Shown here one piece after another: positions 1-11,283 of a stretch of DNA of 64,000 nt. The notes under the pieces are model-generated. The model saw nothing but the letters and a program-made list of their open reading frames with translations. It had not been told where the DNA came from and searched no databases. The stretch is from Paraspadella gotoi (Eukaryota; Chaetognatha): positions 10,720,995 to 10,784,994 of the forward strand of contig CM119266.1 of NCBI GenBank assembly GCA_051294375.1, read 5' to 3'. The translations under genes and the position numbers were made by a program. How positions within the stretch are numbered: position 1 is the first letter of the stretch; the number at the start of each line of letters is the position of its first letter.

Positions 1-870
1 GTAGTTTTACCTGATCTTGAACAACACGAGGCATATTAAATAAATAAAAAAAAAATATTTTTAAAATAGTGAACAATTTTTTTATTTAAAAAATCTGAAG
101 ATAAAATTTAAAAGAGCTTTAATCCGGTCCACGTCGAATGTTGAAATACTTTTCCTGTTAAATTGAGACGGCCTCACCTCCGGTTCGACATGAACGATTC
201 TAAAATTCTTTCACTTCCGGTTAAGCCTTAACTCAAGGTACAGTCATCATTTCTTTGAGCGCGAAGAGGGTGGCGCGTCCCACTACTGTCCGAACTCTTA
301 AATTTAAAAATCAAATGATTGTTAGATTTTATTTAAATATTAGATTGCCTTGTTTAAATGTGACTTAATAATGTTCTGTTAAGCTCATATAAATACATTT
401 TGAAATGAAATATTTGATTTAATATTTCAAAAGTATTGGAAAAGGAGCATCTGTAATGTTTACTCTCTCAAAAGAGCGGATTTTCTGTCGTTATCAAAGA
501 GAAAATTCATATTTTTGGCTGAAAAGAAATCCTGAAAGTGACGTCATGAAGTTTTGCATGTTCTACTACTATTTGAGGTCATCGTTTCCGACAGCTGATT
601 TTTAACCGGAAAGTTCTTTTCATTTAATTTATATTCTTATGCTTGACAGTCCCTCACCCTTGTCTACCTATGGTTACAAGCTAACTTAATTTTGTCTCTC
701 GTTTTCGTTCAAATTATAGAGTTAAAAATTAGTTGCTTCAAAGTTAAATCTTTATTTTATTGACAATTAGCAGAAACTCAGCGGTGCAGAAAATTGGGGG
801 AAGAGACGGTAGGAAAGAAAAATCTAAGACGGAAAAACGATTTTGCCATATCTTTTTGATAGTATTTTTT
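1..870. other. AT-rich intergenic, no gene seen
   Basis: No ORF with recognisable protein content and no RNA gene is visible. The sequence is AT-rich with short homopolymer runs. It ends where the first MITE-like element begins. Confidence 0.5.
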
Positions 871-1460
871 TAGTCGGATCTGCTTATCAGCAGATTCCAA
901 CTCTATAATTCACTTTGTCGGTCCGTCGGTCCACCCCCAAAATCTTGTTGGTAAATCATTTTTATCATATCAGAACATCGAATTATGATAAATTATGCAA
1001 AAAAAATGTCCGTCCCCCCTTAGCATTAAACTCCAATTACTCGAGATTGGATGGATGGATTGGAATGAAATTTTGTGTTTGGGTGGGAAAGTGTGTGATT
1101 GAGTTGTTTAACTAATTGATTATGCTTCTTTTTTATATTAAATGTAAATATAACATGTATTAATTAATTAAATAATTAATCAGTCAATTAATCAATAATT
1201 AATTAATTACTCAATCAATTAATTATTCAATTATTTAAATTTATTTATCAATTAATTAATTAATTATTTAATCAATCAATCAATCAAGTCAATCGTCATC
1301 AGCATTATTGTCATCGTCGCTATCGTCGTCGTCGTTTCTTTTGTCGTGGTCAGTGACAAAAAGACCTAAAAAAAAATTTCTGTTCAAATTGATTAATTAA
1401 TTAATTGCCTAATTAATTAACTTGAATTAATTAATGCTAATGATCGTGGGCAGATCCGAC
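871..1460 (+). repeat. MITE-like element, family A, copy 1
   Basis: The left end reads TAGTCGGATCTGC and the right end reads GCAGATCCGAC, so the termini are inverted repeats. Just inside the left end is a small palindrome (GATCTGCTTATCAGCAGATT). The interior is rich in TTAATTAA. The same ends occur at 5522-5779 (same orientation) and, inverted, at 20868-21376. A partial inverted copy lies at 19380-20139. No transposase ORF is present, so this looks like a non-autonomous DNA element. The superfamily is not clear, because I cannot define a target-site duplication with confidence. Confidence 0.6.
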
Positions 1461-2540
1461 ATTATTTGCTAAAACTTGTTAATTATAAAATTAATTGCCA
1501 ATTCCACAAAGCAGTTTTTCTCTACCAGTGACATTGAAAAGAAGTTTAGTTTCATAATAATACTTGGGTTCAGTCAAGAAATTTAAGTGCGAATTAATAT
1601 CTTTTTCTGCTCGCACTGTTTGTTTATGAATTATTGCAACCAATGATTCTTTAAGCTTTTTTATATGAAAATTTGCAAATTACTTGTTTCACTATTTTCT
1701 ACTTTTATATTTTATGAAGGATTTAGTATTTAATCTTATTATTTAATCAAATATACATTGCTTTCTTTCTTAAAAATGTTTTATTTATCTAATAATTCAA
1801 TTTGGGAAGGGGAAGTCAGTGTTGTCTTCTGGAAATAGTTTTCTAATAGATATCACACATCATTTCTGTTAGAAAGTCATTAATGAAAAATCATAATATC
1901 TAAGAGGCTGAACAGAAAGGGGTGGGAATGGATAATTTTTTGAGGGGTGACCAAAGTTATATATGATTTTTTTTACCAATAGGGATAAGATTACCATGTA
2001 GAATTGTATGTTCTGATAGGGATACATACCGGGGAAAGGTCTATAGGGGCACCTTTATGTCATGAATATAATTTTAAAATTATATTTTTTCTTTATTCTA
2101 CTTTTTAATTATTTCTTTTTTGAATATTTTTTATCTTTTATTTTTATACAATCGGAAGGTCATCAATTTTAAGGTAATTATTTGTTTAAAATGAAATAAT
2201 GAATAACTAAAAATTAATGAATAAATTACTTGATCTCTTGTGTCAGATATTGTTTTTTAATAATGCTTAAGTAAAATTAAAATTATATATTGTTCAAAAT
2301 GGTTGTGCCAATTTCCTAAAATTGATACAACAATATAATAATTATCCATTCATTTTACAAATCAGCTATTTTACCCCCGACAGTTCATATAATTGTATTC
2401 TTGTAAAATTATAAATAAAAAAAATTATCTTAATTTAAAAAACTATGAAGCCGATTATAAATTTTCGAAATTAAATTCTTTTTTGTCATTATTCATTTAC
2501 AATATTTTGAAAGTCTTTCAGATTGCTAATGATTCTATTT
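1461..2540. other. AT-rich intergenic with one dispersed repeat
   Basis: No gene is seen. At about 2284-2360 there is a diverged copy of a dispersed repeat (tacaac..aatata, then AATTATCCATTCATT) also found near 16486, 21146, 44412 (reverse) and 61378. Confidence 0.45.
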
Positions 2541-2569
2541 GAATCTTTTCTTTGTACAGCTGCGCCTCC

Positions 2570-2640
2570 TATAAAACATGCGGGCGAGTCTCTCTGCATG
2601 CATCCTGGGATAGATTCGTCATTCCGCCATCTTGGATTCC
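2570..2640 (+). promoter_or_regulatory. Probable EPC core promoter: TATA box and YY1/Pho-type motif
   Basis: TATAAAA lies at 2570-2576, and CCGCCATCTTGG at 2624-2635 contains the YY1/Pleiohomeotic core GCCAT. A start site about 30 bases after the TATA box would put the YY1-type motif just downstream of it, the usual place for this motif in animal promoters. The block is GC-richer than its surroundings. The EPC start codon follows about 200 bases later. A 5' UTR intron ending at the TTTCCAG near 2780 is possible. This is inferred from motifs only. Confidence 0.4.
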
Positions 2641-2841
2641 GAAATGAAAGCTCCTGTCAAGGAACGAAAAAATTCATTGTAAAACCCTTAACCCCCATTT
2701 TAACTCATAAGGAATTGAACTATTATACAATGATATCGATGAACTATTGGGTTGAGTGAAAAAATTCCTTTGGTTTCCAGTTTTTTACTGGCCAAGGGGG
2801 TTTAGTTGGCAAATGCAGCAGGGCTGCAGTCGTCACGTCCC

Positions 2842-3000
2842 ATGATGACGACCAAGCTCTCGTTCCGGGCACGGGCGTTGGACGCCGTAAAACCCATGCC
2901 CATATATATACAGGAAGATGTCCCAGACCTTAAGGAACTGGCTACCATCAACAGAACTGTGCCAGAAATGCCAACAGGAATGGAAAAGGAAGAGGAGACG
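2842..3000 (+). CDS. EPC1: EPC coding exon 1
   Basis: Encodes the start and KLSFRARALDAVKPMP through MPTGMEKEEET (53 codons from the first ATG). The donor is ACG|GTAAAC, phase 0. Two adjacent ATGs (2842 and 2845) are both possible starts. Confidence 0.93.
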
Positions 3001-6000
3001 GTAAACATTTAATTTGTCGCGAAGTTTGTTGTAACCGGGTCCCTCAGTTTGTGTTGGGAATGATTTTGGGGCATAATCGTTCGAAAACTGTTACTCCTAG
3101 AAAATAAGTAAAAACATTTTTGTAATTTAAAAAAAAGTAATGTAGTGACAATATAGTAGATAATCTTTTCTTCACATGTCGTATTACTTTGTGCAAGACA
3201 AGATGATCACTTATATGGAGGACCCTGTACAAGCCTCTTAAATAGCCCGAGAAACAGTTTTTTCATATAATTGTGCATGTTTCTTTACAATTTTATGTTT
3301 ACTGAAAAAAGTTTATTTATATTGAGGCGACTTACCACTTACCTTTTGATTGTTGAATTTCTATTATACAGCTATCATAAGTTATCATTTTATAATTTAG
3401 TTTTTAATCGTATTTTTTAAAAAAAATTTACAGGAACATCATTTGCAGCGAGCCATTATTGCTCAACAGTGCTATGGAACTGCGACTGCCTTGGTCATCC
3501 CAACTCCAGAGGTTTCTTGTGCAATGGCAAATTACGAAAGTCTGTACGAAAAAGATTTTAAAACTCCGAAGCAGCTTATCCATGTACAGGTTTGATTCAA
3601 AATTCAATAAAAACGAGTCAGTTTGGAAGCAATACTAATATTAAAATGGTTCCAGGCCTTAAACTTGTTGGAACAAGAATATCCCGACTATGATATGGAT
3701 GAAGAGGATGAAGCTTGGCTTGCGCAGCAGCAAGAGAAACTCAACGCTCGAACGGGTCAAGATAGCGCCGTCTCCTTGTCGCGGGAAAAGTTCGAAGAAA
3801 TGATGGACCGTCTCGAAAAGGGTTCCGGGCATCAAGTCCTTCAGGCATTCATCGAAATTTTGTGTTTTTATTGAAGGAAGAATAAGATTTTTCTTGAATA
3901 ACCCGTGATTCTTTTTACCTTTAGTTGCGTGACGCCAAGGTCCTGTTAAAGGAGGACGACGATCTCATCACGGCAGTTTACGAGTATTGGCTCAAGAAGC
4001 GACAGTCGACGTCCATCCCTCTCCTGCCATCCATCAAATCTGAGAAACGCGACGGCTCTACCACCAACAACCCATACGTTGCCTTCAGGTTCGCGGAGCC
4101 TCTTATATCCGGCTAATCTGATGATTTGTATCTGTGTAATAATGAAAAAAAACAAAACAAATACATACATAAATAAATAATTAGAATAAATTTAAATAAA
4201 AATCTTTTATTTAAAACTCAAAGGCGACGGACAGAAAAAATGCAAACTAGGAAAAACCGAAAAAACGACGAAACCTCCTACGAAAAAATGTTTAAAATGG
4301 GTTTCGAGCTTAAACGAGCCTTGAGCATTTTAGAGATGGTCAAGAAACGAGAAAAGTGCAAGAAGGAGCTGTTGCAACTCACCATCGAAATATTTGAGAA
4401 ACGTTACCAGGTATAACGGATTCTCGGTCCAACTTTTTTAGCGCAGTATCGAATGTGGCTTTGGGTTTTAACGCCCTCGGTTATCTTCGAGCAGTTACAA
4501 GACTTCGACGGCTCCATTCTCAAGGACGTCAAGCAGTTGGCATGCCAGTCTACCTCGTCCAGCGTTTACCCGACGCAGAATCCCTCCATCGACTTCGCAC
4601 AATATTTTAAAGGAGTCACCCCGGCGTCATGGGTCGAACCTACGTTGCCGAGACAAGTAAATAGTCTTAGATGTTAGCAGTATGTATTAAAATGTAGACG
4701 ACTTGGCTTAGTTTTGTTAGTGAAAATCACCTAGTAGTATAGCATTTCTCTTTTTCTTATATTTGTATTGTTTGGTTAAAGGATTTAAACATCATATTGT
4801 GGACATTACCGAATTAATTTAATAATAAAGAAGATATGGATATAAAAACTTCGTAATCAAAAGATTAAAATATATTTTTTTAAATTTTATTTGTTTATTT
4901 ATTGCAAACGTCCCTCGTTTCTTTACCATCGACAAAGAAGAATTTTAACAATTTTATCCACAAAATTCCATCACTTTCTAAGGAGAGTCGAAAACGTCCT
5001 GGCAAAAGGAACAAACGAAAGAAGCTCGTGGGTCAAATGGGCTTGGAGTCTCAGGGAGCGACGCCGCTGGAGGCTTTGGGACTTGTCAACCCTATCGGCC
5101 TCTGCGTCGCCAACGACGGTGCTACATCGGGTATGACTGCCGGAAACAGGGCGTTGTCGCCGCTCGGATCCGGAGCCGACAGTCCTCATCTCGGTCCCGC
5201 CGGGGTCTACGACTTCGATGGGGCCAGCTCCGAGGAGGAAACCGCCTCGCCGGTAACGGTCTTTGTCGTTTTTTTTTTGTTTTTGTTTTTTTGCGTTTAA
5301 CGCGTTTTTTTAAACGATCCGGTTTTTTTCCAAGCTCCGTCGCGACTCGGACGTCGACGACGAAAGCGACGCTGACGGTCCCTTCGCCTTCAAACGCAAC
5401 AAAGATTGTCAGTATCTCGCGGTAAGTCTCCTACTCCCTCGTGGATGTGATCTTTTTTCTTTTCACGTCATTCATAGTTTTTTTCAGTTCACGATTAATT
5501 TCTCATTTCATTATCAATTTTTAGTCGGATCTGCTTATAAGCAGATCCCGACTCTATAATTCACTTTGTTGGTCCGCCCCCTCAATCTTGTCGGGCATTC
5601 ACATATATCATGTCAGAACATCGAAATAAGATAAATTATTCTTTTCATATTAAATGTAAATGTAAGATGTATTAATTATTAAATAATTAATCACTCAGAA
5701 CAAACATTTCGGATCAAATTAATTAAGTTAATTAATTAATAATTAATTAACTACGATAATGATCGTGGGCAGATCCGACGTTGTTTGCTCAAACTTGTTA
5801 TTACGTTACAATTATTCGCGAGGAAATTTAAATGTTTTTCGAATTTAAAACTATTTTAAGTTTCAAGTTGACATTTTCTCAACCCAATCCTCCTGACCCT
5901 CTTGTTATCCCAGCCGAAGTCGGACGGGTACGGGTTTCTGCCGTGGGAGTCAGACTCGCGCAACGAACCGTCTTCTTCTCTGCAATCTTCTCGTGTGGCA

Positions 6001-9000
6001 CCAGATTCTTCCGCGCCGAGCCTCCACCTTCTCACCGACCTCCGCTACCGCTACACATGCACGGCGATACGATCGCGTCATCATCCGTACAACCGGCGGC
6101 GAGGTTGGCGACGCCAGCCCGTCGCGGTCTCTGTCGACGAGCACGGCGTGGAACGCGAGCTGCGGTACTCGTGCGACCGCGTGGTGGGTTTTGCTCGCCG
6201 AAGACGAGGTCGGGGCGGGCGCAGCAACCTTGATCGAGGATGGACGCCCCTCGACGACGCGGGCTCCTGGAATCGAGTGCCGCCGGAGCGAACGGCGCTG
6301 AGCCCGACCGGCGAAGGAACGCCCTCTGTTTGGGATGCCGTCCCAGGGAACGAAGGGACGGAGGAGAAACTGAGAAACGGCCTTCCCTCAACCGACGAGC
6401 TAAAAGTGGTCGACGCTGAGGAATGGTGAGAGTCGGGATTCGGACGGGACGATATAAATATTCCTGTGGTCATTCAGGTCTTTTAAACACTATTTGCTTT
6501 TAGGACTTTCTTTCGGCCGGGCCCAAGGTCACCCACGTTAGGACAAGAAATCTTCGACAACGCCCCCTCGGAACATTCCTACTTTCGCTCATCCAGCGGC
6601 GGTTCCGGGCCCAAGTCGTCGGCGACGGCGGCTTTCGGTCCCGCGCCACCGCGCCAGACGGCCGAAGTTTTTGCCCGGCATAAGGAAGCGGTTCTGGCTA
6701 TGCAACGGACGCAGAGAGCCGCGTTGTTTTCGGGCATCGACGATCATTGCCGGTTTAACGACGAAGGCTCCCTCGCTAAGTTCTCGGACGTCTTCGCCGC
6801 GCAAACTCGCGAATTTTTCGCCTCCTTCTCCAACGAATCTACAAGTTTCGATTCGCGCTCGGGCGTCAAAGCCGCCACCGCCTCCTCGAGATTGCACAAC
6901 ACCAACGAAGGAACTTCCTCAAAGGGGCCGCCAGAGAGCGTGGTCCTTGATACGGGCTCCGTCGCCCGCGCCATTTCAGCTCTCAGCGTTCCCACCGGAG
7001 CGTCGAAGCCTGGGTTGGACGGCGCGGCATTGTTTCAGCACCACCCGTCGATCGCCTCCACGGCGTCCACGGGAAAAGTTTCCATCCATGGCGCAACGAC
7101 GACGACGACGACAACGACCACAACGACGGCTGTGAAACCCGCGGGAAACGCTCGCTCCGGTTTTATTGGTTTTCCCGCTGGATCGTCGTCCTCTTCTTCG
7201 TCTTCGCCCAGGCCTTCTCCGCTTCCATCCCCTTCGCAAATCGCATCCTCATCCTCCACCCCGACGCCGCCTCTCGTTCCTCCCTCCACCACCGCCTCGT
7301 TCGCTCCCGTTCCACAACAGCAACAACAACAGCAACACTCGATTTTGTTTCAAAATTCGACCGCGTTTATGCAACCGCAACTGCAGCAGCAACCAAGCGT
7401 CAACTTACCTAATCATCCCTCACTGTCGTCGTACAACTCGCCTCAAAACTTGTCTCAATTTTCCAATAATCATCAAGCGCAACAACATTTTCAGTCTCTG
7501 CATTCGTCCTCGACTTACAACCCTTCGCCGACGAAGACGGTCGCCCCCGCGGTCAACCATCACAACTCCATGGATAACAATACGGAACAGTCGCCGCACT
7601 CTTATTTACCCCAAGCATCCTACTCGCCCTCTGTGTCCCTTAAAAACATCCCACAAAAGCTTTCCGTCGTCAATCGGGTCTCGTCGCCGAGCGTTGTTCA
7701 ACTCGCCGCCGGCGTAGTGACTCCCAACATGACTCAAAACGCCGCTTCAGTTCCCAGTTCATCTCCCTGCCTCATCCAGGGCGTGTCGGCGATGACGCAG
7801 GCGAATCCCTTAGTGCCATCCCCCGTTCGCCCGGTCAATTCCATGACCTTGACCGGTGCTCAGTTCGGTCGGGCGTTGGCGAGCTACGGCGCCGGACGAT
7901 TAAAGGCTCCCAACGCCGTGGTGACGCCCGTTTCGCCCCACGCAGCGTCGATTCCGTCACGAAATCTGTTGGGACCCAACAATGTCGTCGCGGCCTCATC
8001 TCAAGCGCTCCTCAATTCGTTGATGCCGGCAACGGTCAACGTCCAAATCACCGGCGCCGGCGCCGCTGCCTCGGGAGCCACGACGATCTCGACCTCGAGC
8101 GGCGGGTCCAAGACGCCGATTGTGTCCACTGCCCCGGCGCCCACCTCCTCCATCCAGTTGTCTTTGTCCTCAACGCCGGCTATTGGAACGGCGGCAGTTT
8201 TGACCAACAGCAAATCGCAATCTGGTCAATTGACGTCGTTGGCGATACCTTTGGCTGGAGTCGCCGCTAACGCCACCCCTGTGGTCCAGCAACAACAACA
8301 GCGATTGTTGGCGGCGGAAATGACGCAAAGCCTCATCCACCAACAACTAAATCCCTCTTCTCTCGGGTTGCAACGGAGTCCGGGCCGATTGATCGGGCAA
8401 AGTGTCGCCGTTCCGATCTCCCTCCCTGTTTCGGCGAGTTCGGATTCGCAGTCGCCCTTTTCCGTCGGAACCGGGCAGATGACGATACCATGCACAGTGA
8501 TTTCCTCGTGCGGCGTGCCTCAGAGTTCCGACGCCACCGCGACCCGTTCGATCGGCCAAGCGTTATCCAATAAAATTTTCACTCCCGGCGCCGGCTCTTC
8601 TTTAACGTCGCTTCCCAACAAAGTCGTCCAGACGACGACGGTGTCGAGAAATCAAGGGGTCGTCATCTCCGGATCTTCTCCCGGATTCCCCTTTAAGACT
8701 GCGGGAACATTGAAGGGCGGCGTCCTGGTCATGGTTACGGAAGGCGGCAACGCTCCCGGCGTGGTCGACGGCGTCGCGACCACGGCGTCTTCGACGGCCA
8801 CGATCTCGGGATCCCTCGGAGCATCGTCGGCGAAAGCGGGGTCTTCGGCGGCCAGTCAAAGACAGCAGGCGAAGTCATTCATCAAACTCAGTAACAACGT
8901 CATACAACAGGCGTCGAGCGTCGGGATCGCGGGCGGAGCGACGGGGTCATCGTTGAACAACAAAATCGTCTCGTCGTCCTCGACCTCGTCCTCGCCGTCG

Positions 9001-9114
9001 CCCTCATCGTCTATTTCATCGTCTTCGTCCGTCTCAGGCTTGCCAAACCACCCCTCGGCCTCCCCCCACGTTGCGGCCGTGGCCGTTTCTTTGTTAAATG
9101 GTCCTTCGAAATGA
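2842..9114 (+). CDS. EPC1: Enhancer of polycomb homologue (NuA4/Tip60 complex subunit), 10 coding exons
   Basis: This is an orthologue of Enhancer of polycomb (E(Pc); vertebrate EPC1/EPC2, yeast Epl1), the scaffold subunit that links the catalytic module of the nuclear NuA4/Tip60 histone H4/H2A acetyltransferase. Coding exons: 2842-3000, 3434-3589, 3656-3844, 3925-4088, 4224-4410, 4495-4656, 4983-5252, 5335-5421, 5914-6425 and 6504-9114. All phases agree, giving about 1498 aa. Residues 1-290 match the EPL1 region (KLSFRARALD, MPTGMEKEEE, HHLQRAI, FRRRTEKMQTRKNRKND). DGPFAFKRN lies near residue 445, and a basic GFARRRRGRGG block in exon 9 matches the family C-terminal region. The last exon encodes a Ser/Thr/Gln-rich disordered tail of about 870 aa. 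The protein is longer than the human one (about 836 aa) and nearer the long fly form. An ATG at 2842 or 2845 is chosen because an in-frame TAG lies at 2803. The symbol marks the family; EPC1 versus EPC2 does not apply outside vertebrates. Confidence 0.95.
3434..3589 (+). CDS. EPC1: EPC coding exon 2
   Basis: Acceptor TTTACAG, donor CAG|GTTTGA, 52 codons, phase 0/0. Begins EHHLQRAIIAQ and contains the VIPTPE segment and PKQLIHVQ, all typical of the EPL1 region. Confidence 0.93.
3656..3844 (+). CDS. EPC1: EPC coding exon 3 (GC donor)
   Basis: Acceptor TTCCAG. Contains YPDYDMDEEDEAWL and FEEMMDRLEKGSG. The best end is CTTCAG|GCATTC, a GC donor. With it the segment GHQVLQLRDAK has the same length as its human and fly counterparts and the phase stays 0. 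The only nearby GT would shorten the loop by three residues. Confidence 0.8.
3925..4088 (+). CDS. EPC1: EPC coding exon 4
   Basis: Acceptor CCTTTAG. Encodes LRDAKVLLKEDDDLITAV and ends NNPYVAFR with the split codon AG|G, donor AG|GTTCGC (phase 2). Confidence 0.92.
4224..4410 (+). CDS. EPC1: EPC coding exon 5
   Basis: Completes the split Arg codon, then encodes RRTEKMQTRKNRKNDETSY and the helix ending EIFEKRYQ. Donor CAG|GTATAA. Confidence 0.93.
4495..4656 (+). CDS. EPC1: EPC coding exon 6
   Basis: Acceptor CGAGCAG. Begins LQDFDGSILKD, which aligns with the fly AKDFSGS segment directly after the EKR(F/Y)Q helix. Ends TLPRQ|GTAAAT, phase 0. Confidence 0.85.
4983..5252 (+). CDS. EPC1: EPC coding exon 7
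   Basis: Acceptor CACTTTCTAAG, 90 codons, donor CCG|GTAACG. Starts with a basic stretch (ESRKRPGKRNKRKK) and ends YDFDGASSEEETASP, matching the family YDFPSSDEE motif. Confidence 0.85.
5335..5421 (+). CDS. EPC1: EPC coding exon 8
   Basis: 29 codons, donor GCG|GTAAGT. Encodes the signature DADGPFAFKRNKDCQY, close to DPDGPFAFRRKAGCQY of vertebrate EPC. The following intron carries a MITE-like insertion. Confidence 0.93.
5522..5779 (+). repeat. MITE-like element, family A, copy 2 (EPC intron 8)
   Basis: Left end TAGTCGGATCTGC and right end GCAGATCCGAC, the same as the element at 871-1460 but with most of the interior deleted. It lies wholly inside the EPC intron between exons 8 and 9, so it is tolerated and spliced out. 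Confidence 0.6.
5914..6425 (+). CDS. EPC1: EPC coding exon 9
   Basis: Acceptor TTATCCCAG, donor TG|GTGAGA (phase 2). Contains LRYRYTCTAI and VVGFARRRRGRGGRSNLDRG, conserved in the family C-terminal domain. Between and after these blocks are Ser/Pro-rich insertions not found in vertebrate EPC. Confidence 0.9.
6504..9114 (+). CDS. EPC1: EPC coding exon 10 (long terminal exon)
   Basis: Acceptor GCTTTTAG. The split codon gives EEWTFFRPGPRSPTL, matching the family WRHFRP motif. The region up to about residue 720 (EVFARHKEAVLAMQRTQ) is still ordered in character. The rest is low-complexity: a Thr run near 7104-7130, Ser runs near 7186-7205 and 8970-9030, and Gln runs near 7315 and 8290. TGA stop at 9112-9114. 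Confidence 0.92.
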
Positions 9115-10238
9115 ATACTCAAGTTCCAATCGCGCGCCCCCTTTTTTCATGGGTTCGTCCTTTGGCGACTTTCGTAGTGTCTGTTGTACCTGTTTTTTTA
9201 AATTTTTTTTTTATCTCGTTTCATTGTTTGTAGCACGAATGAGTTTTTAGGTAATCAATTCTAACTCTGCTCTCTGTGGTTATAGTATTCTGTTGAACTT
9301 TCCCAGCCCTGGTTGTTTTGATGCAATGATGTATTGGTCAGGGATGTACATTTTCGTCGCCTCACTTAATTATTATTATACATAGACAAAATTATTTTGG
9401 ATTTTTTTTATAATTTTTAATTTTTATGTAAGCGCTAAAGTTCAAGCCCTGAAAGGGTCAAATTTATTTTATTTTTTGTAAAAATAAATTTAAAACTATT
9501 ATAAATCTATAATTAATTTCCTGTGACAATTGAATAAGTAAAAGAATCGATTAGGAGAAAATGTACAGCTCTGAAGATGTGGTTTGTAAGGCCAAATGGT
9601 ACGGATGGTGTTCATCTACCTCCCTCGGATCCTTGAAAATAAAAAGCGCTAATATTCTCTTAGTTACTTTGTGGTGTAATTTTGTTAAAGCTATGTCTGA
9701 AATTCATTATTATAACTATAAACCAATTAGTTTTTGTAGTTGTATTCAAAAAAAGTTGAAATTGTAATTATCGAAAAATGTACAACTTCAAATAAGGGTG
9801 GTTCTTTCTGTGTGACTGAGTTTAAAATGTAATACCAATCCGTACGAAAAGTCAGCCGCAAATGAAATCTACAGTAAAACGAATTAGAGTTTCAATTAGA
9901 ATGGCTTTTAAGCTCTACTGGAAAAAAATTAAAATGATTTTTATCTCGCCAGACAGGCAAATGCCCGACTTGGGCGAGATGTTAATTTGTTTGCTTTTTT
10001 AACCGTAATCGTTGTCGTCATATTGTTTTAACATTGAAAATAATATGTATAACCATAGGAAGCTGAAAATTTAGATATGGCTTTTCATCATTGAGGTCTT
10101 TTAAATTGTTATATTTTATATTTCTATAACAGGCTATACTCATTTGTTTGTTTTATTTATAAAATAATTTTTATATATATAGATGAGTTTAGCTCTGCAT
10201 CGGCTATTCATTTTTTTCTATTTCTATCTCTTTTAATT
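9115..10238 (+). other. EPC 3' UTR, then AT-rich intergenic
   Basis: The stretch directly after the stop codon is likely 3' UTR, up to the AATAAA at 9483. Beyond that I see only AT-rich sequence and no further coding content. Confidence 0.5.
9483..9488 (+). terminator. Candidate EPC polyadenylation signal (AATAAA)
   Basis: AATAAA lies about 370 bases after the EPC stop codon in an AT-rich tract. It is the first perfect hexamer I found downstream. Alternative sites further on are possible. Confidence 0.35.
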
Positions 10239-11168
10239 ATACATGGTAACAATTTTCAAGCGCCGGTAAAAAAATGCTGTCATTTATAAACCAGTGGTTA
10301 TTTCATTGATTTTAAAAATTAGTTGAGTAGAAAATATTAAAATAATTTATGTGTGTAAATTTTATATTGATCAGTTAAGATAGATATGCTTTGACAATGA
10401 GTGGAAAAAGTTGGCTTGCAAAATCGGATTTTATTTTCCAACTCACTTTTTTTAACTTTTAGCACTTTTTTAAAAGGATTTATTAAATTATTAACAATAT
10501 TATTATTCTCAGAAAGCCCTTAAAAAAATGAAGAGAATGATATTCTTACGAAAGCTCTAACATGAAAATTAAGCTGCCCAGCCTTGGTTCAATTAAAAGA
10601 TTCAAAAGTGAATTATGTAAAATTTTAAATCTTTTTTAAAATATATAACCTGTTTAAATTATTATAACATAAAATATTGTTTATATAATATATAAGTATC
10701 ATGAAAGAGCTTGAAAAAAGAAGATTTGATAAAAATCTTAAATTTACCCTCCAGTTATTAATTTTTGGAAAGATGTTTCATTTTTGAATATCCTAATTAA
10801 ATTAAAGCTGGGCCGGTTAAATTTTATACTACAGCATTTGTAAGTACATCATTTTATTTAGATTTGAAAGGGCTTTCAGAAGATAATATTATTAATATTA
10901 TTTTATTTCAAATTTCTTCAGAAAACTTACTGAAAGTACGGGAAAAAAATGGTATTTAAAAAAGTGAGTTGGAAAATGAAACCCGATTTAACAAGCCAAC
11001 TTTCTCCACTCATTGTCAAAGCATATCTTAACTGATCAATATAAAATTTGAACATATAAATTACTTTAATATTTTCTACTCAAATAATTTTTAAAATCAA
11101 TAAAATAATTATTGGTTTGCAAATGACAGCGTTTTTTTACCAGCGCTTGTAAAATTGTTACTATGTAT
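10239..11168. repeat. Large foldback element, about 930 bp
   Basis: The left arm (about 10239-10460) is the reverse complement of the right arm (about 10950-11168). One arm carries GTAACAATTTTCAAGCGC and GACAATGAGTGGAAAAAG, and the other carries their complements. The inner part (AGAAAGCCCTT near 10512 and AAGGGCTTTC near 10868) is also inverted, so nearly the whole element folds on itself. No ORF is present. It looks like a non-autonomous foldback DNA transposon. Confidence 0.65.
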
Positions 11169-11283
11169 ATCACTCTTTATTTTTTTTATCGCTTCGTTTA
11201 AAAATGAGTTTGTCTGCAACAGTTGTCCAGTTTCTCTATATCTTTTTCTTTCTTATTCATACACGCATTTATTTTTATTTATA

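Noticed and set aside
7166-7717. Second plus-strand ORF and minus-strand ORFs inside EPC exon 10
   Set aside because: Shadow frames of a GC-rich repetitive coding exon. The EPC frame is fixed by splicing from conserved exons.
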